A model generated the notes under the pieces. The model ran no database searches, was not told the DNA's origin, and saw only the letters and a program-made list of their open reading frames with translations. A stretch of 33,877 nt of DNA, taken from assembly GCA_009844405.1 (NCBI GenBank), contig VYBO01000022.1, positions 1 through 33,877 on the forward strand, read 5' to 3'. A program made the translations under genes and the position numbers. Source of the DNA: Acidimicrobiaceae bacterium. GTDB taxonomy: Bacteria; Actinomycetota; Acidimicrobiia; Acidimicrobiales; Aldehydirespiratoraceae. The stretch's first letter is position 1. Each line of letters begins with the position of its first letter. Below are positions 7,444 to 13,870 of the stretch, piece after piece.

Positions 7444-7563
7444 CCGAACTGGGCGGGCCGTCGCCGCTCACGTCATGGGTGGCACGCAAACAGACCGGGC
7501 TGCCGTCAGAGGATGCCTACGGGTCACCAGCCCTTTCTTCGGCACCCGGACCTGGAACGCTCA

Positions 7564-7696
7564 GAGGCCCCGCGGATAGGCGGGCGACCCGGCCCATACG
7601 GGTCGGGGCCGTGGCCCGAGCGGCCCGTGAGCGAAGCGAACAGGAGCGGGTATGACCACCCTGCGACGCGATTGGCCGCCGATCAATCCGCGCTCG
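7564..7696 (+). repeat. Dispersed 134-bp repeat, copy 2
   Basis: GAGGCCCCGCGGATAGGCGG opens the copy. The hairpin's right arm has one change (GGTCGGGGCC instead of GGGCGGGGCC). The central box is followed by AGGAG-CGGGT-ATG with the ATG at 7652. It differs from copy 4 at very few positions over its whole length. Sequence on both sides is unrelated to that of the other copies. Confidence 0.88.
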
Positions 7697-7753
7697 CTCT
7701 CAGATCACGTCATCGAACACTACACGGAACTGCTGGCCCACATCACCGCCTAA
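7652..7753 (+). CDS. Putative small protein starting inside repeat copy 2 (33 aa)
   Basis: ATG 7652 is preceded by AGGAG at a 5-nt spacing. The frame runs to TAA at 7751-7753, giving a 33-residue peptide. It begins MTTLRRDWPPINPRSL, coded by the repeat, and ends SDHVIEHYTELLAHITA, coded by unique DNA. Equivalent starts in the other copies give MTTPRRNCLPINPRS, MTASHRKTLASNPRS and MTTLRRDWPPINPRSLLG, so start and NPRS are kept while the tail differs. It may be a real small protein, the remnant of a longer gene headed by the repeat, or chance. Confidence 0.3.
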   Translation: MTTLRRDWPPINPRSLSDHVIEHYTELLAHITA

Positions 7754-7776
7754 CGGATTCATGGCCGATAGCTGTG

Positions 7777-7792
7777 GTCGCCATCTGGCGAC
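7777..7792. terminator. Hairpin between repeat copy 2 and the carbonic anhydrase gene end
   Basis: GTCGCCA (7777-7783) and TGGCGAC (7786-7792) are perfect complements around TC. The hairpin lies 24 nt after the stop of the small frame and 83 nt beyond the stop of the minus-strand carbonic anhydrase, so it could end transcripts from either side. There is no T-tract, so factor-independent termination is uncertain. Confidence 0.3.
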
Positions 7793-7874
7793 TGTCGCCG
7801 CTGTGCAGATCCTCACAACCGGATGAGAAGATCGAACATGGCGCCGACGCCAGCCGAGCCGCCGGCCGGTCCAG

Positions 7875-8396
7875 TCAGGAGGCCGGCGTCCCCGCTTCGT
7901 GGAGCTTGCCGTCGTCGACGTCGTACACGAAGCCCCATATGTGGTCCTTGTGCGGCAGGAACGGGGAGGAGCGCAGGCGCCGGATCGACTCGGCTACATC
8001 CTCGTAGGGGTCGGCGAACGTCTCGAGCGGCCACGACGGCCTCGATCCGGTCTCCGCTTCGAGTTCGGCCAGGAACCGGTCCTCGTCGATCAACTGGAGC
8101 CCGCAGTCGGTGTGGTGCACCAGGACCACCTCCCGGGTCCCCAATGCTCGCTGCGACAGGCACAGCGACCGTATCACGTCGTCGGTGGCCACTCCCCCGG
8201 CGTCGCGGATGATATGGGCCTCGCCGGCGCGCAGTCCGAGGATCCTGAGCACATCGAGCCGGGCGTCCATGCAGGCCACCACGGCCAGCCGGCGCGCCGG
8301 CGCGGCCGGCATCCCGGCACCGTCGAAGTCCCGGGCGTAGGCGGCGTTGCCGGCTAGCAGCTCCGGCGTGCTGGGAAGGAAGTCGTCGCCCGTCAC
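7875..8396 (-). CDS. Beta-class carbonic anhydrase (short form)
   Basis: This 173-residue enzyme should interconvert CO2 and bicarbonate in the cytoplasm. The zinc site is visible: C42 in VVACMDARLD, which also gives the D44-R46 dyad, and H95/C98 in VHHTDCGL. Short length and the CMDAR / HHTDCG motifs match the small actinobacterial beta-carbonic anhydrases such as the mycobacterial Rv1284 type. GTG 8396 has GAGAGG upstream and lies 10 nt after the stop of the lipoprotein gene, so the two form an operon. Bicarbonate could serve the biotin carboxylase at 91, but that link is speculation. Confidence 0.9.
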   Translation of the reverse strand: MTGDDFLPSTPELLAGNAAYARDFDGAGMPAAPARRLAVVACMDARLDVLRILGLRAGEAHIIRDAGGVATDDVIRSLCLSQRALGTREVVLVHHTDCGLQLIDEDRFLAELEAETGSRPSWPLETFADPYEDVAESIRRLRSSPFLPHKDHIWGFVYDVDDGKLHEAGTPAS

Positions 8397-8406
8397 CGGA
8401 GCCCTC

Positions 8407-9312
8407 TCAGGAGATCTCCAGCTGTAGGAGCAGCCGGCCCGAGCCCTCGAACTCGACCTCGAACACACCCGGGATCTCCGCAGTGAAGGCGAAACGGGCC
8501 GGGTGGCCTTCAGAAACGGATCGCAGGATGTCGTAGCCGTGGACGTGCACCTCCTCGGCGATGTCGGAAGTGACCATCAGGGCCACCACCGAGCCGAGAT
8601 CGACCTCGATCCGGCGGACGCCGCCCACCGGGGCGCCGCCGCCAACGTCCACCGTGATCGTCTGGTCGGCGTCGGCCAAGTCCGCGTCGTACCGGGTCGG
8701 TTCACCCGCCGGTCCGTGATCGTGGTCGTGGTCGTGCGGGTCGTCGGTACTGGCTTCGTGGTCATGGACCATGGCGTGGTCGCCCATCCCCGGAGCCACG
8801 ATGACGGCGGTGGCGTCGATGATGTCGCCGTCCACCGCCATGGCCGAATGGTCGTTGGCCGACAGCTCGACCCGCACCTCGTGCTCGCCGGGCGCGAGCG
8901 GGCCTATGTGATGCCATTCCCCGTAGAGCCGCGAAACCTTCTCGCCGTCGATGTAGAGGTGCATGTGGCCCTCCCCGTCGACGTGGGCGGTGGACACGTT
9001 CTCGGGCGCGATCCGGAAGTCGGTGGTGAGCACCCGGAGGTTCCATCCCTCCACCGGATCCTCTGTGACTTCGATCTCGATGGTCGGCACCGGCACGCCC
9101 TCGGCCACTTCGATAGAGCCGCCGTGGTCGTGATGGCTGCCGCCGGCCATGTCGCTCATCTCTTGGTCGTGCTGCATCTCGGCCGTGCCGGCCGTCTCCG
9201 AGGCGGTGGTTGCCGGGCCTTCGTCAGATCCACTGCAGGCCGCGGCCAGCAGGATCAGGGCCAGTGCTGCTGCCCTGAAGCCTCGCCAAGGGGTCGTCGC
9301 GGGAGCCTTCAA
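8407..9312 (-). CDS. His-rich metal-associated lipoprotein with cupredoxin-like C-terminus
   Basis: From TTG 9312 the product is 301 residues. GAGGA lies 6-7 nt upstream, and the protein begins with a basic N-region and a hydrophobic stretch ending LLAAAC-SGS, a lipobox with C26 as lipid-attached residue. The mature part has a His/Met-rich stretch (MQHDQEMSDMAGGSHHDHGG). A middle domain (about 70-165) follows with HMHLYIDGEKVSRLYGEWHH and a PGEHEVRVELSANDHS segment. A second His/Asp-rich stretch is VHDHEASTDDPHDHDHDHG. The last 90 residues look cupredoxin-like (EEVHVHGYDI, IPGVFEVEFEGSGRLLLQLE). It is probably an extracytoplasmic copper- or zinc-handling protein; metal identity is not readable. 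It is followed 10 nt later by the zinc enzyme carbonic anhydrase. Longer in-frame extensions upstream are antisense to the oxygenase and not credible. Confidence 0.75.
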   Translation of the reverse strand: MKAPATTPWRGFRAAALALILLAAACSGSDEGPATTASETAGTAEMQHDQEMSDMAGGSHHDHGGSIEVAEGVPVPTIEIEVTEDPVEGWNLRVLTTDFRIAPENVSTAHVDGEGHMHLYIDGEKVSRLYGEWHHIGPLAPGEHEVRVELSANDHSAMAVDGDIIDATAVIVAPGMGDHAMVHDHEASTDDPHDHDHDHGPAGEPTRYDADLADADQTITVDVGGGAPVGGVRRIEVDLGSVVALMVTSDIAEEVHVHGYDILRSVSEGHPARFAFTAEIPGVFEVEFEGSGRLLLQLEIS

Positions 9313-9365
9313 GTCTGTTCCTCGTGTCGGGGGTCCACGTGGCCCGCACGCTAACGGCCTGCGTC

Positions 9366-9371
9366 TAGATT
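9366..9371 (+). promoter_or_regulatory. -10-like box TAGATT, 7 nt before the oxygenase start
   Basis: TAGATT (9366-9371) is followed by exactly 7 nt and GTG 9379. With the usual distance from -10 to +1, transcription would begin at or next to the start codon, giving a leaderless mRNA. No clear -35 is visible. The 66-bp gap also carries the divergent lipoprotein start. Confidence 0.45.
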
Positions 9372-9378
9372 GGGGCGC

Positions 9379-10557
9379 GTGACCAGCATCGAGACCCGGG
9401 CGTCCGAGCGCCCCGCGCCCTCCGACGGCGACAGCGCTTCCACCGCGGGAATCGCCGCCGGTTACGACCCCGATCCCACCCGTTCGATGTCCCTTCGGGC
9501 CGACGCCTACATCGAGCCTCGCTGGCTGGAGATCGAGCAGCGCGAGATCTTCGCCCGCTCCTGGCAGTGGGTGGGCCACGTCGAGTCGCTGCGGGAGCCG
9601 GGCTCGTACGTGGCGTTGGAGGTGGCCGGCATGCCCGTCGCGCTGGTGAGGGGCGGCGACGGCGGGTTGCGGGCGTTCTACAACGTGTGCCAGCACCGCG
9701 CCCACGAGCTGCTGGCGGGATCGGGGCGCACCGGCAGCATCGTGTGCCCGTACCACGGCTGGACCTACGAGCCGACCGGCCGGCTCGCCCAGGCCCGGCG
9801 CACCGCGGACGTGGCCGGGTTCGATGTATCGAGCGTCTGCCTGAGCGAGGTCCAGGCGGAGGAGTTCGGCGGCTTCGTGTACGTCAACCTCGACCCCGGG
9901 GCCGCGCCCCTGGCCGAGCAGTCCGAAGGTCTCTGCGACGAGATCGCCCGCTGCGCGCCCGACGTGGACGACCTCACCCATGTGCGCCGCATCCACTACG
10001 ACATCGCCTCCAACTGGAAGAACGTGGTCGACAACTTCCTGGAGTGCTACCACTGCCATGTCGCCCACAAGGACTTCGTGACGCTGGTGGAGATGGACAC
10101 CTACGAGGTCACCACCCACGGCATCTACTCCAGCCAGGTGGCCAGGGCCGGGTACTCGGACAACGCCGCCTACGACGTGTCCGGGTCCACGGTAAAGGAC
10201 CTGGCCGTGTGGTGGCTCTGGCCCAACACGTGCCTGATGCGCTATCCGGGCCGGGGCAACTTCAGCGTCATGCAGATGGTCCCGGCCGGGCCGGAGCGCA
10301 CCCTGGAGACACTCGACTTCTACTTCGAGACGTCGGAGCTGACCGAGGCCGACACCGAGTCGATCCGCTACATGGACGACGTGCTCCAGCCCGAGGACAT
10401 CGCCATAGTGGAGAGCGTGCAGCGGGGCATGCGCACCCCGGCCTTCGACCAGGGCCGCATCGTCTGCGACCCGGGCGGCTCGGGCCTGTCCGAGCACGGC
10501 GTGCACCACTTCCACGGCCTGGTGCTCGACGCCTACCGCCGGGCCGGCGCGGCCTAG
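9379..10557 (+). CDS. Rieske non-heme iron oxygenase, alpha subunit (GbcA/CntA-like)
   Basis: This 392-residue oxygenase has a [2Fe-2S] Rieske site, C104-x-H106 in NVCQHRAHE and C123-x2-H126 in VCPYHGWTY. Its mononuclear iron site is in NWKNVVDNFLECYHCHVAHK, with H225 and H230 and the bridging acidic residue E222; the third ligand is probably the Asp of EDIAIVE. ECYHC and the C-terminal SEHGVHHFHG are typical of enzymes that oxidatively demethylate or cleave quaternary amines (glycine betaine GbcA, carnitine CntA, stachydrine), so a trimethylamine-type substrate is likely but unproven. No reductase subunit is adjacent. GTG 9379 has no Shine-Dalgarno but sits 7 nt after TAGATT, suggesting leaderless translation; a TTG 9 nt upstream overlaps that box. 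Confidence 0.88.
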   Translation: MTSIETRASERPAPSDGDSASTAGIAAGYDPDPTRSMSLRADAYIEPRWLEIEQREIFARSWQWVGHVESLREPGSYVALEVAGMPVALVRGGDGGLRAFYNVCQHRAHELLAGSGRTGSIVCPYHGWTYEPTGRLAQARRTADVAGFDVSSVCLSEVQAEEFGGFVYVNLDPGAAPLAEQSEGLCDEIARCAPDVDDLTHVRRIHYDIASNWKNVVDNFLECYHCHVAHKDFVTLVEMDTYEVTTHGIYSSQVARAGYSDNAAYDVSGSTVKDLAVWWLWPNTCLMRYPGRGNFSVMQMVPAGPERTLETLDFYFETSELTEADTESIRYMDDVLQPEDIAIVESVQRGMRTPAFDQGRIVCDPGGSGLSEHGVHHFHGLVLDAYRRAGAA

Positions 10558-10594
10558 CGGGCCGTCCAGCTTCGTCGGGTGTGGCCACTCCGGT

Positions 10595-11014
10595 CTAGCG
10601 GTTGATCAGGCCCGCCGCGCTGGTCGGCGTGAAGCGGGCCATCAGGCGGCCCTCGTCGATCATCGCCTGGCGGTACTCGTCCCAGTCGGGGTGCGGCCCG
10701 GCCAGCTGCTCGTAGTAGTCGACCAGAGCGTCGCTGGTGGCGTCGCCGGGCGTCGTGGTGGGCGGCGACAGCTCGACTGTCCCGTCGAGCGACACGTAGG
10801 ACCACGCCTTCTCGTCGGAGATGTGCAGCACGGCCCTCGGGTCACGCCTCAGGTTGACCGCCTTGGCCCTGCCGACGGTCATCGAGATGTAGAACACTCC
10901 GGTGTCGACGTAGTAGACGATGTCGGACGACTGGGGCCGGCCGTCGGATCGGATGGTGACCAGCACGCCGAGTTTGCGCTCGGCGGACCACTCGATTGCC
11001 TCTGAGAGTTCCAT
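10595..11014 (-). CDS. PPOX-fold flavin/F420-dependent protein
   Basis: This 139-residue split-barrel protein starts MELSEAIEWSAERKLGVLVT. It contains DGRPQSSDIVYYVD, then MTVGRAKAVNLRRDPRAVLH and WSYVSLDGTVELS, the order seen in actinobacterial PPOX-class F420-dependent oxidoreductases of the Rv1155 type. Cofactor (F420 or FMN) and substrate cannot be assigned. I chose ATG 11014 because AGGAAA precedes it and the family N-terminus fits; an in-frame start at 11050 would lie inside repeat copy 3. That copy ends 16 nt upstream, and its small frame (16 residues) stops just before this gene's ribosome site. The gene converges on the oxygenase with a 37-nt gap. Confidence 0.85.
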   Translation of the reverse strand: MELSEAIEWSAERKLGVLVTIRSDGRPQSSDIVYYVDTGVFYISMTVGRAKAVNLRRDPRAVLHISDEKAWSYVSLDGTVELSPPTTTPGDATSDALVDYYEQLAGPHPDWDEYRQAMIDEGRLMARFTPTSAAGLINR

Positions 11015-11029
11015 GCCGCGTTTCCTAGT

Positions 11030-11163
11030 GCGAGCGTGGATTGCTCGCAAGCGTCTTGCGGTGCGATGCTGTCATTCCCGCTCCCGTTAGCTTCGCTCAC
11101 GGGCCGCTCGGGCCACGGCCCCGCCCCGTATGGGCCGGGTCGCCCGCCTATCCGCGGGGCCTC
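11030..11163 (-). repeat. Dispersed 134-bp repeat, copy 3 (minus strand)
   Basis: On the minus strand it begins GAGGCCCCGCGGATAGGCGG at 11163. It has perfect hairpin arms, the box GGCCCGAGCGGCCCGTGAGC, then GGGAGCGGGA-ATG. The small frame gives MTASHRKTLASNPRSH and stops. The first ~88 nt are nearly identical to copies 2 and 4. The segment after the ATG is diverged except for the NPRS codons and the GCTCGC end. It sits directly upstream of the PPOX gene in the same direction. Confidence 0.87.
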
Positions 11164-11193
11164 GAATACGCATGCAAAATATAGACTCAGGTG

Positions 11194-11316
11194 GTGGCTA
11201 CCACGACGATCCGCGTCGACACCGATACGCACGCCCGGCCCGATCTCGCGGGTCTTCGCGCAGTACACCGCGGCCGCCTCAGGAACAGCCCCCAACGTGT
11301 CGGAGGGGGGACTTGA
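11194..11316 (+). pseudogene. N-terminal remnant of a type II antitoxin
   Basis: GTG 11194 opens MATTTIRVDTDTHAR, the standard N-terminus of small ribbon-helix-helix/VapB-type antitoxins in actinobacteria. After about 15 codons similarity stops and the frame ends at 11316 inside the tRNA-Leu gene. TAGACT (11182-11187) lies 6 nt before the GTG, so the original promoter seems preserved. It lies between repeat copy 3 and the tRNA, so the rest of the gene was probably lost in a rearrangement there. Confidence 0.45.
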
Positions 11317-11382
11317 ACCCCCACGCCCAATCTGGGCACTAGCCCCTCAAGCTAGCGCGTCTGCCAATTCCGCCACTCCGAC
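11298..11382 (-). tRNA. tRNA-Leu (anticodon GAG)
   Basis: On the minus strand the acceptor stem GTCGGAG pairs with CTCCGAC, followed by discriminator A at 11298. The anticodon stem-loop is CTAG-CTTGAGG-CTAG-like, with GAG in the loop. A variable arm (TGCCCAGATTGGGCG) and a T arm with GGTTCAAGTCC are present, as expected for a class II leucine tRNA. CCA is not encoded. It lies 36 nt after the methyltransferase gene on the same strand. Confidence 0.95.
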
Positions 11383-11418
11383 GTGGGCCGTCAGCTGCTA
11401 CCGACGGGGAGGGTGATG

Positions 11419-12360
11419 CTACCGGCGACGGTGCCTGCCGCCACGGCCGGAGACCCTCTGCGAGAGGCCGTCGGCGGTCGCCTGTACTCGCTTCCGCATG
11501 CGGCGCAGGAGTCGGCCGGCGGTTGCCTCCGCCTCCCTGAGCCGGCTGCTGGCATTGGCCCGCTCGCCCAGGCCCGTCAGCAGGCGAGCAACGGTCGAAC
11601 CCGCGCAACCAGGAATCTGTGAAGCCTTCTCCGCGATGTCGGTCTCCCGGGCATCGGCCTCGGGGACTGCCACGCGGATGAAGCGGGCCGACAGCACGCC
11701 GTAGCGTCGGCGAGCGTCGGCGTGGTTGAAGAACTCGCCCTGCTCGGCGCTCCGGTAGGCGCCTCCCCCCAGTTTCTCGCAGCAGCGCAGCGACTGTACG
11801 GCGAACTCCGGCGCGAACATCTCGACGATGTTCCAATCGAAGCAGACCGGTTCCTGCGGTGTCGGCCTGTCGTGGACGTCGGTGATGACGAGCAGCAAGC
11901 CCCCGACTGCTGTGAGGCGCTTCATCTCCGCGATCGTGGCTTCCAAGTCGTCTACGTGGTCGAGCGAGTTGAACGAGCAGACGATGTCGAACCTGTGGTC
12001 TTCGAACGGGATGGACTCGGCGCCCGCGGCGACGTAGGTCATGGCATGGTCGGCGGCACCCATCTGCAGGTAGTCGTCCGCCAGCGGGTCGACTCCGATC
12101 CGCTCGCGGGCCATCGTCGCCCACTCGAGCGATCCCCGAGGACCGCAGCCGATGTCCAGCACCCTCCTGTCGCTGTAGTCGTCGCGGGTCAGACCGAAGT
12201 GGCCGGTGTAGAAGCCCTCGAACCAGCTGTTCTGCAGCACTCCCTCCGCGTCCGCGCGTCTCGACCAGTAGTCGAGTTCGCCGGCGCGCTTGGTCCGGCC
12301 CTGTCCGTCGCTGACGCCGGTCGCTTCTCGGCTGATCCCTGACTGGTCGTCACTGGTCAT
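11419..12360 (-). CDS. Class I SAM-dependent methyltransferase
   Basis: This 313-residue protein has the SAM-binding motif VLDIGCGPRGSLEW, an acidic end of beta-2 (RIGVDPLAD) and DIVCSFNSLDHVDD, then GGLLLVITDVHD: a complete Rossmann methyltransferase core in residues about 60-210. The N-terminal 40 residues (GELDYWSRRADAEGVLQNSW) and a basic C-terminal tail (LLRRMRKRVQ...GRGGRHRRR) are extra. The substrate is unknown. ATG 12360 has no ribosome site but is 7 nt downstream of TAAGCT (12373-12368), so a leaderless transcript is likely. Repeat copy 4 begins immediately upstream of that box. The tRNA-Leu gene follows. Confidence 0.82.
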   Translation of the reverse strand: MTSDDQSGISREATGVSDGQGRTKRAGELDYWSRRADAEGVLQNSWFEGFYTGHFGLTRDDYSDRRVLDIGCGPRGSLEWATMARERIGVDPLADDYLQMGAADHAMTYVAAGAESIPFEDHRFDIVCSFNSLDHVDDLEATIAEMKRLTAVGGLLLVITDVHDRPTPQEPVCFDWNIVEMFAPEFAVQSLRCCEKLGGGAYRSAEQGEFFNHADARRRYGVLSARFIRVAVPEADARETDIAEKASQIPGCAGSTVARLLTGLGERANASSRLREAEATAGRLLRRMRKRVQATADGLSQRVSGRGGRHRRR

Positions 12361-12367
12361 TCGAGCC

Positions 12368-12373
12368 AGCTTA
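12368..12373 (-). promoter_or_regulatory. -10-like box TAAGCT abutting repeat copy 4
   Basis: On the minus strand TAAGCT is followed by 7 nt and ATG 12360. The repeat begins at 12374, directly next to the box, so any -35 would lie inside repeat DNA. Confidence 0.4.
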
Positions 12374-12506
12374 GAGGCCCCGCGGATAGGCGGGCGACCC
12401 GGCCCATACGGGGCGGGGCCGTGGCCCGAGCGGCCCGTGAGCGAAGCGAACAGGAGCGGGTATGACCACCCTGCGACGCGATTGGCCGCCGATCAATCCG
12501 CGCTCC
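12374..12506 (+). repeat. Dispersed 134-bp repeat, copy 4
   Basis: It starts GAGGCCCCGCGGATAGGCGG and has perfect hairpin arms, the central box, and AGGAG-CGGGT-ATG at 12462. Its frame begins MTTLRRDWPPINPRSLLGSG and stays open to 12728, antisense to the end of the transporter gene, so most of it is unlikely to be used. The copy is nearly identical to copy 2. It lies between two minus-strand genes and points away from the methyltransferase it abuts. Confidence 0.88.
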
Positions 12507-12575
12507 CTCTTAGGTTCGGGCGCGGCGAACCGGCCTGCAGCCGATGCAGGAGTCGCTCCCGGCCGCTTGAGTGCC

Positions 12576-13211
12576 CTAGCCGCAGCAGGTGTCTTCAAGG
12601 GAGTTGGCCCGCCACACATTCACGGTCTCGTAGGCGGCCAGCGAGGCTATGAACAGCCCGGCCAACGGGTCGGCCCACCACCATCCCTGGGCCGCGTTGG
12701 CGCCCAGCCCGAGGAGCAGCCCGCCTGACATGAGCGCGCACAGCACCGTCTGGGTGGCCTCGGCCTCCACTGCTCGCGACCCGACAACCGGAGCGAGGCG
12801 TCGCTTGGCTAGGGCCAGTGCCGGCATGACCACCAGCGACAGAGCCGCTATCGCGATCCCTACCGGCGACCCGTCGGGACGGTGGGCCAGCACCAGGTCC
12901 CGGACCGACTCCACACCCACGTAGACGGCCAACGCAGCGAAGCTCACCGCGATGAGGCGCTGGGCCCGCCTGTCGGCGTCCTGCTTGCAGCCGGTGCGGC
13001 GCTCCTGGGCCAGCCGCCACGCCAGGATCACCGCGGCCGACACCTCGATGCCGGAGTCGAGGCCGAAGCCGATCAGACTGACCGAGCCGGCGGCGACGCC
13101 CGCGGCGACCGCGACCGCTCCCTCGACGACGTTCCAGCCGATGGTGGCGCCCGTCAGCCACTTCTGGCGGGCGACGGCCTGATCCCTGCCCATGGGCGCC
13201 GTCAGTGCCAT
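12576..13211 (-). CDS. Cation-diffusion-facilitator-like transporter (single domain)
   Basis: This 211-residue membrane protein has about six hydrophobic segments. The acidic helices carry GFGLDSGIEVSAAVILAW and WWWADPLAGLFIASLAAYE, corresponding to the metal-site helices of CDF proteins, although the usual His partners are replaced. A short basic loop (QERRTGCKQDADRRAQR) lies after the second helix pair. The cytoplasmic C-terminal domain of classical CDF exporters is missing, and the protein ends SLEDTCCG with adjacent cysteines that could touch metal. A divalent-cation exporter is the best guess. ATG 13211 has a very strong ribosome site, AGGAGGTGA, about 8 nt upstream. Confidence 0.75.
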   Translation of the reverse strand: MALTAPMGRDQAVARQKWLTGATIGWNVVEGAVAVAAGVAAGSVSLIGFGLDSGIEVSAAVILAWRLAQERRTGCKQDADRRAQRLIAVSFAALAVYVGVESVRDLVLAHRPDGSPVGIAIAALSLVVMPALALAKRRLAPVVGSRAVEAEATQTVLCALMSGGLLLGLGANAAQGWWWADPLAGLFIASLAAYETVNVWRANSLEDTCCG

Positions 13212-13314
13212 CCAGCCGTCACCTCCTCTGGCGTCTCCCTGTTGAACGAAACCGGAAGTTGGCGGGTGCTATTCCAGGGTCTGTGAGCACAGGGGATCTG
13301 TTCGCCTTGCCGGG

Positions 13315-13342
13315 TTGCATTTGATTGGCAGTGTGATACATT
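13315..13342 (+). promoter_or_regulatory. Promoter of the DUF3467-type gene (leaderless)
   Basis: TTGCAT (13315-13320), a 16-nt spacer and TACATT (13337-13342) form a plausible promoter. ATG 13350 follows after exactly 7 nt, so the mRNA probably starts at the start codon. The local AT-richness stands out in this GC-rich window. Confidence 0.55.
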
Positions 13343-13349
13343 AAAATAC

Positions 13350-13643
13350 ATGACATCAGACGACACTGTCATGAATGTCACATTCAATGAGTCCGTGCCT
13401 CCCGGCGGCACGTACGCCAACGGCGCGCTCGTGTGGAACACCCCCCATGAATTCACGATCGACTTCACCTCCCACCGCTCGCCCGTCCAGGACGGCGACG
13501 CCCAGGACGTGCTGGTGGTGGCCCGGATGAAGATCCCGACCAGCGCCATGTTCCGGATCGTCCAGGCCATGTCGGCCAACATCGACCGCTACGAGCGACA
13601 GCACGGCCGCATCACTCCGAGACCAACGAAGGAGGCTCCATGA
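13350..13643 (+). CDS. DUF3467-like protein
   Basis: The 97-residue product has the DUF3467 layout: a segment like GGTYANGALVWNTPHEFTID followed by FTS, then a basic hydrophobic strand (VLVVARMKIPTSAMFRIVQA) and a C-terminal MSANIDRYERQHGRI. Family function is unknown. A later in-frame ATG at 13371 (MNVTFNES) is possible, but the promoter spacing favours 13350. The stop overlaps the next start in ATGA, so the two are translationally coupled. Confidence 0.72.
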   Translation: MTSDDTVMNVTFNESVPPGGTYANGALVWNTPHEFTIDFTSHRSPVQDGDAQDVLVVARMKIPTSAMFRIVQAMSANIDRYERQHGRITPRPTKEAP

Positions 13644-13813
13644 GCAACAACGGCAGCGGTCCGGCCGGCGCCGGCGGCGGACGCTTCGACTTCACTGTCA
13701 GGGCCGACGACGATCACGTCTCGATCTCCCGGCCGGTCAGCCCCGAAGACGTGGACCGGGTGCGAAGCCAGCTCGCAGAGTGGGCGACCCGCCGCCCCGC
13801 GCAACCCGCCTAG
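13640..13813 (+). CDS. Small coupled protein, 57 aa
   Basis: ATG 13640 overlaps the previous stop, and AAGGAGG at 13629-13635 is a near-perfect ribosome site. The product begins MSNNGSGPAGAGGGRFDFTV, continues RADDDHVSISRPVSPEDVDR and ends in a charged helix with RPAQPA. I do not recognise it. The strong ribosome site and coupling to the DUF3467-type gene argue that it is real and partners that protein. Confidence 0.65.
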   Translation: MSNNGSGPAGAGGGRFDFTVRADDDHVSISRPVSPEDVDRVRSQLAEWATRRPAQPA

Positions 13814-13853
13814 CTTCGCACTTCGGTCGGCCAGCATGATGGGGAGGGTTGTA

Positions 13854-13870
13854 GTGCTACCATGTAGCAC
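13854..13870. promoter_or_regulatory. Perfect operator-like dyad at the toxin-antitoxin start
   Basis: GTGCTAC (13854-13860) and GTAGCAC (13864-13870) are perfect complements around CAT and end exactly at ATG 13871. The sequence also contains TACCAT (13858-13863), a -10-like box 7 nt before the start. This suits negative autoregulation by the antitoxin or toxin-antitoxin complex, as is usual for such operons. Confidence 0.55.

Larger units (their letters stand above)
6716..7874. other. Gene-poor stretch of remnants and repeat copy 2
   Basis: These 1.16 kb hold no full-length gene. They contain the leader of the 6715 gene, a frameshifted YdjC-type remnant (6879-7258, minus), a VOC-type remnant (7267-7443, plus) that meets it head to head, repeat copy 2 with its small frame, and a hairpin before the end of the carbonic anhydrase gene. 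Positions 7444-7563 match nothing I recognise. Confidence 0.6.

Noticed and set aside
9313..10515. Long minus-strand open frame extending the lipoprotein upstream by about 400 codons
   Set aside because: It is antisense to the well-supported Rieske oxygenase, has no family similarity, and a lipoprotein signal with its own ribosome site starts at 9312.
5709..12506. CRISPR array
   Set aside because: The repeat copies are kilobases apart, in both orientations, with no regular spacers and no cas genes.
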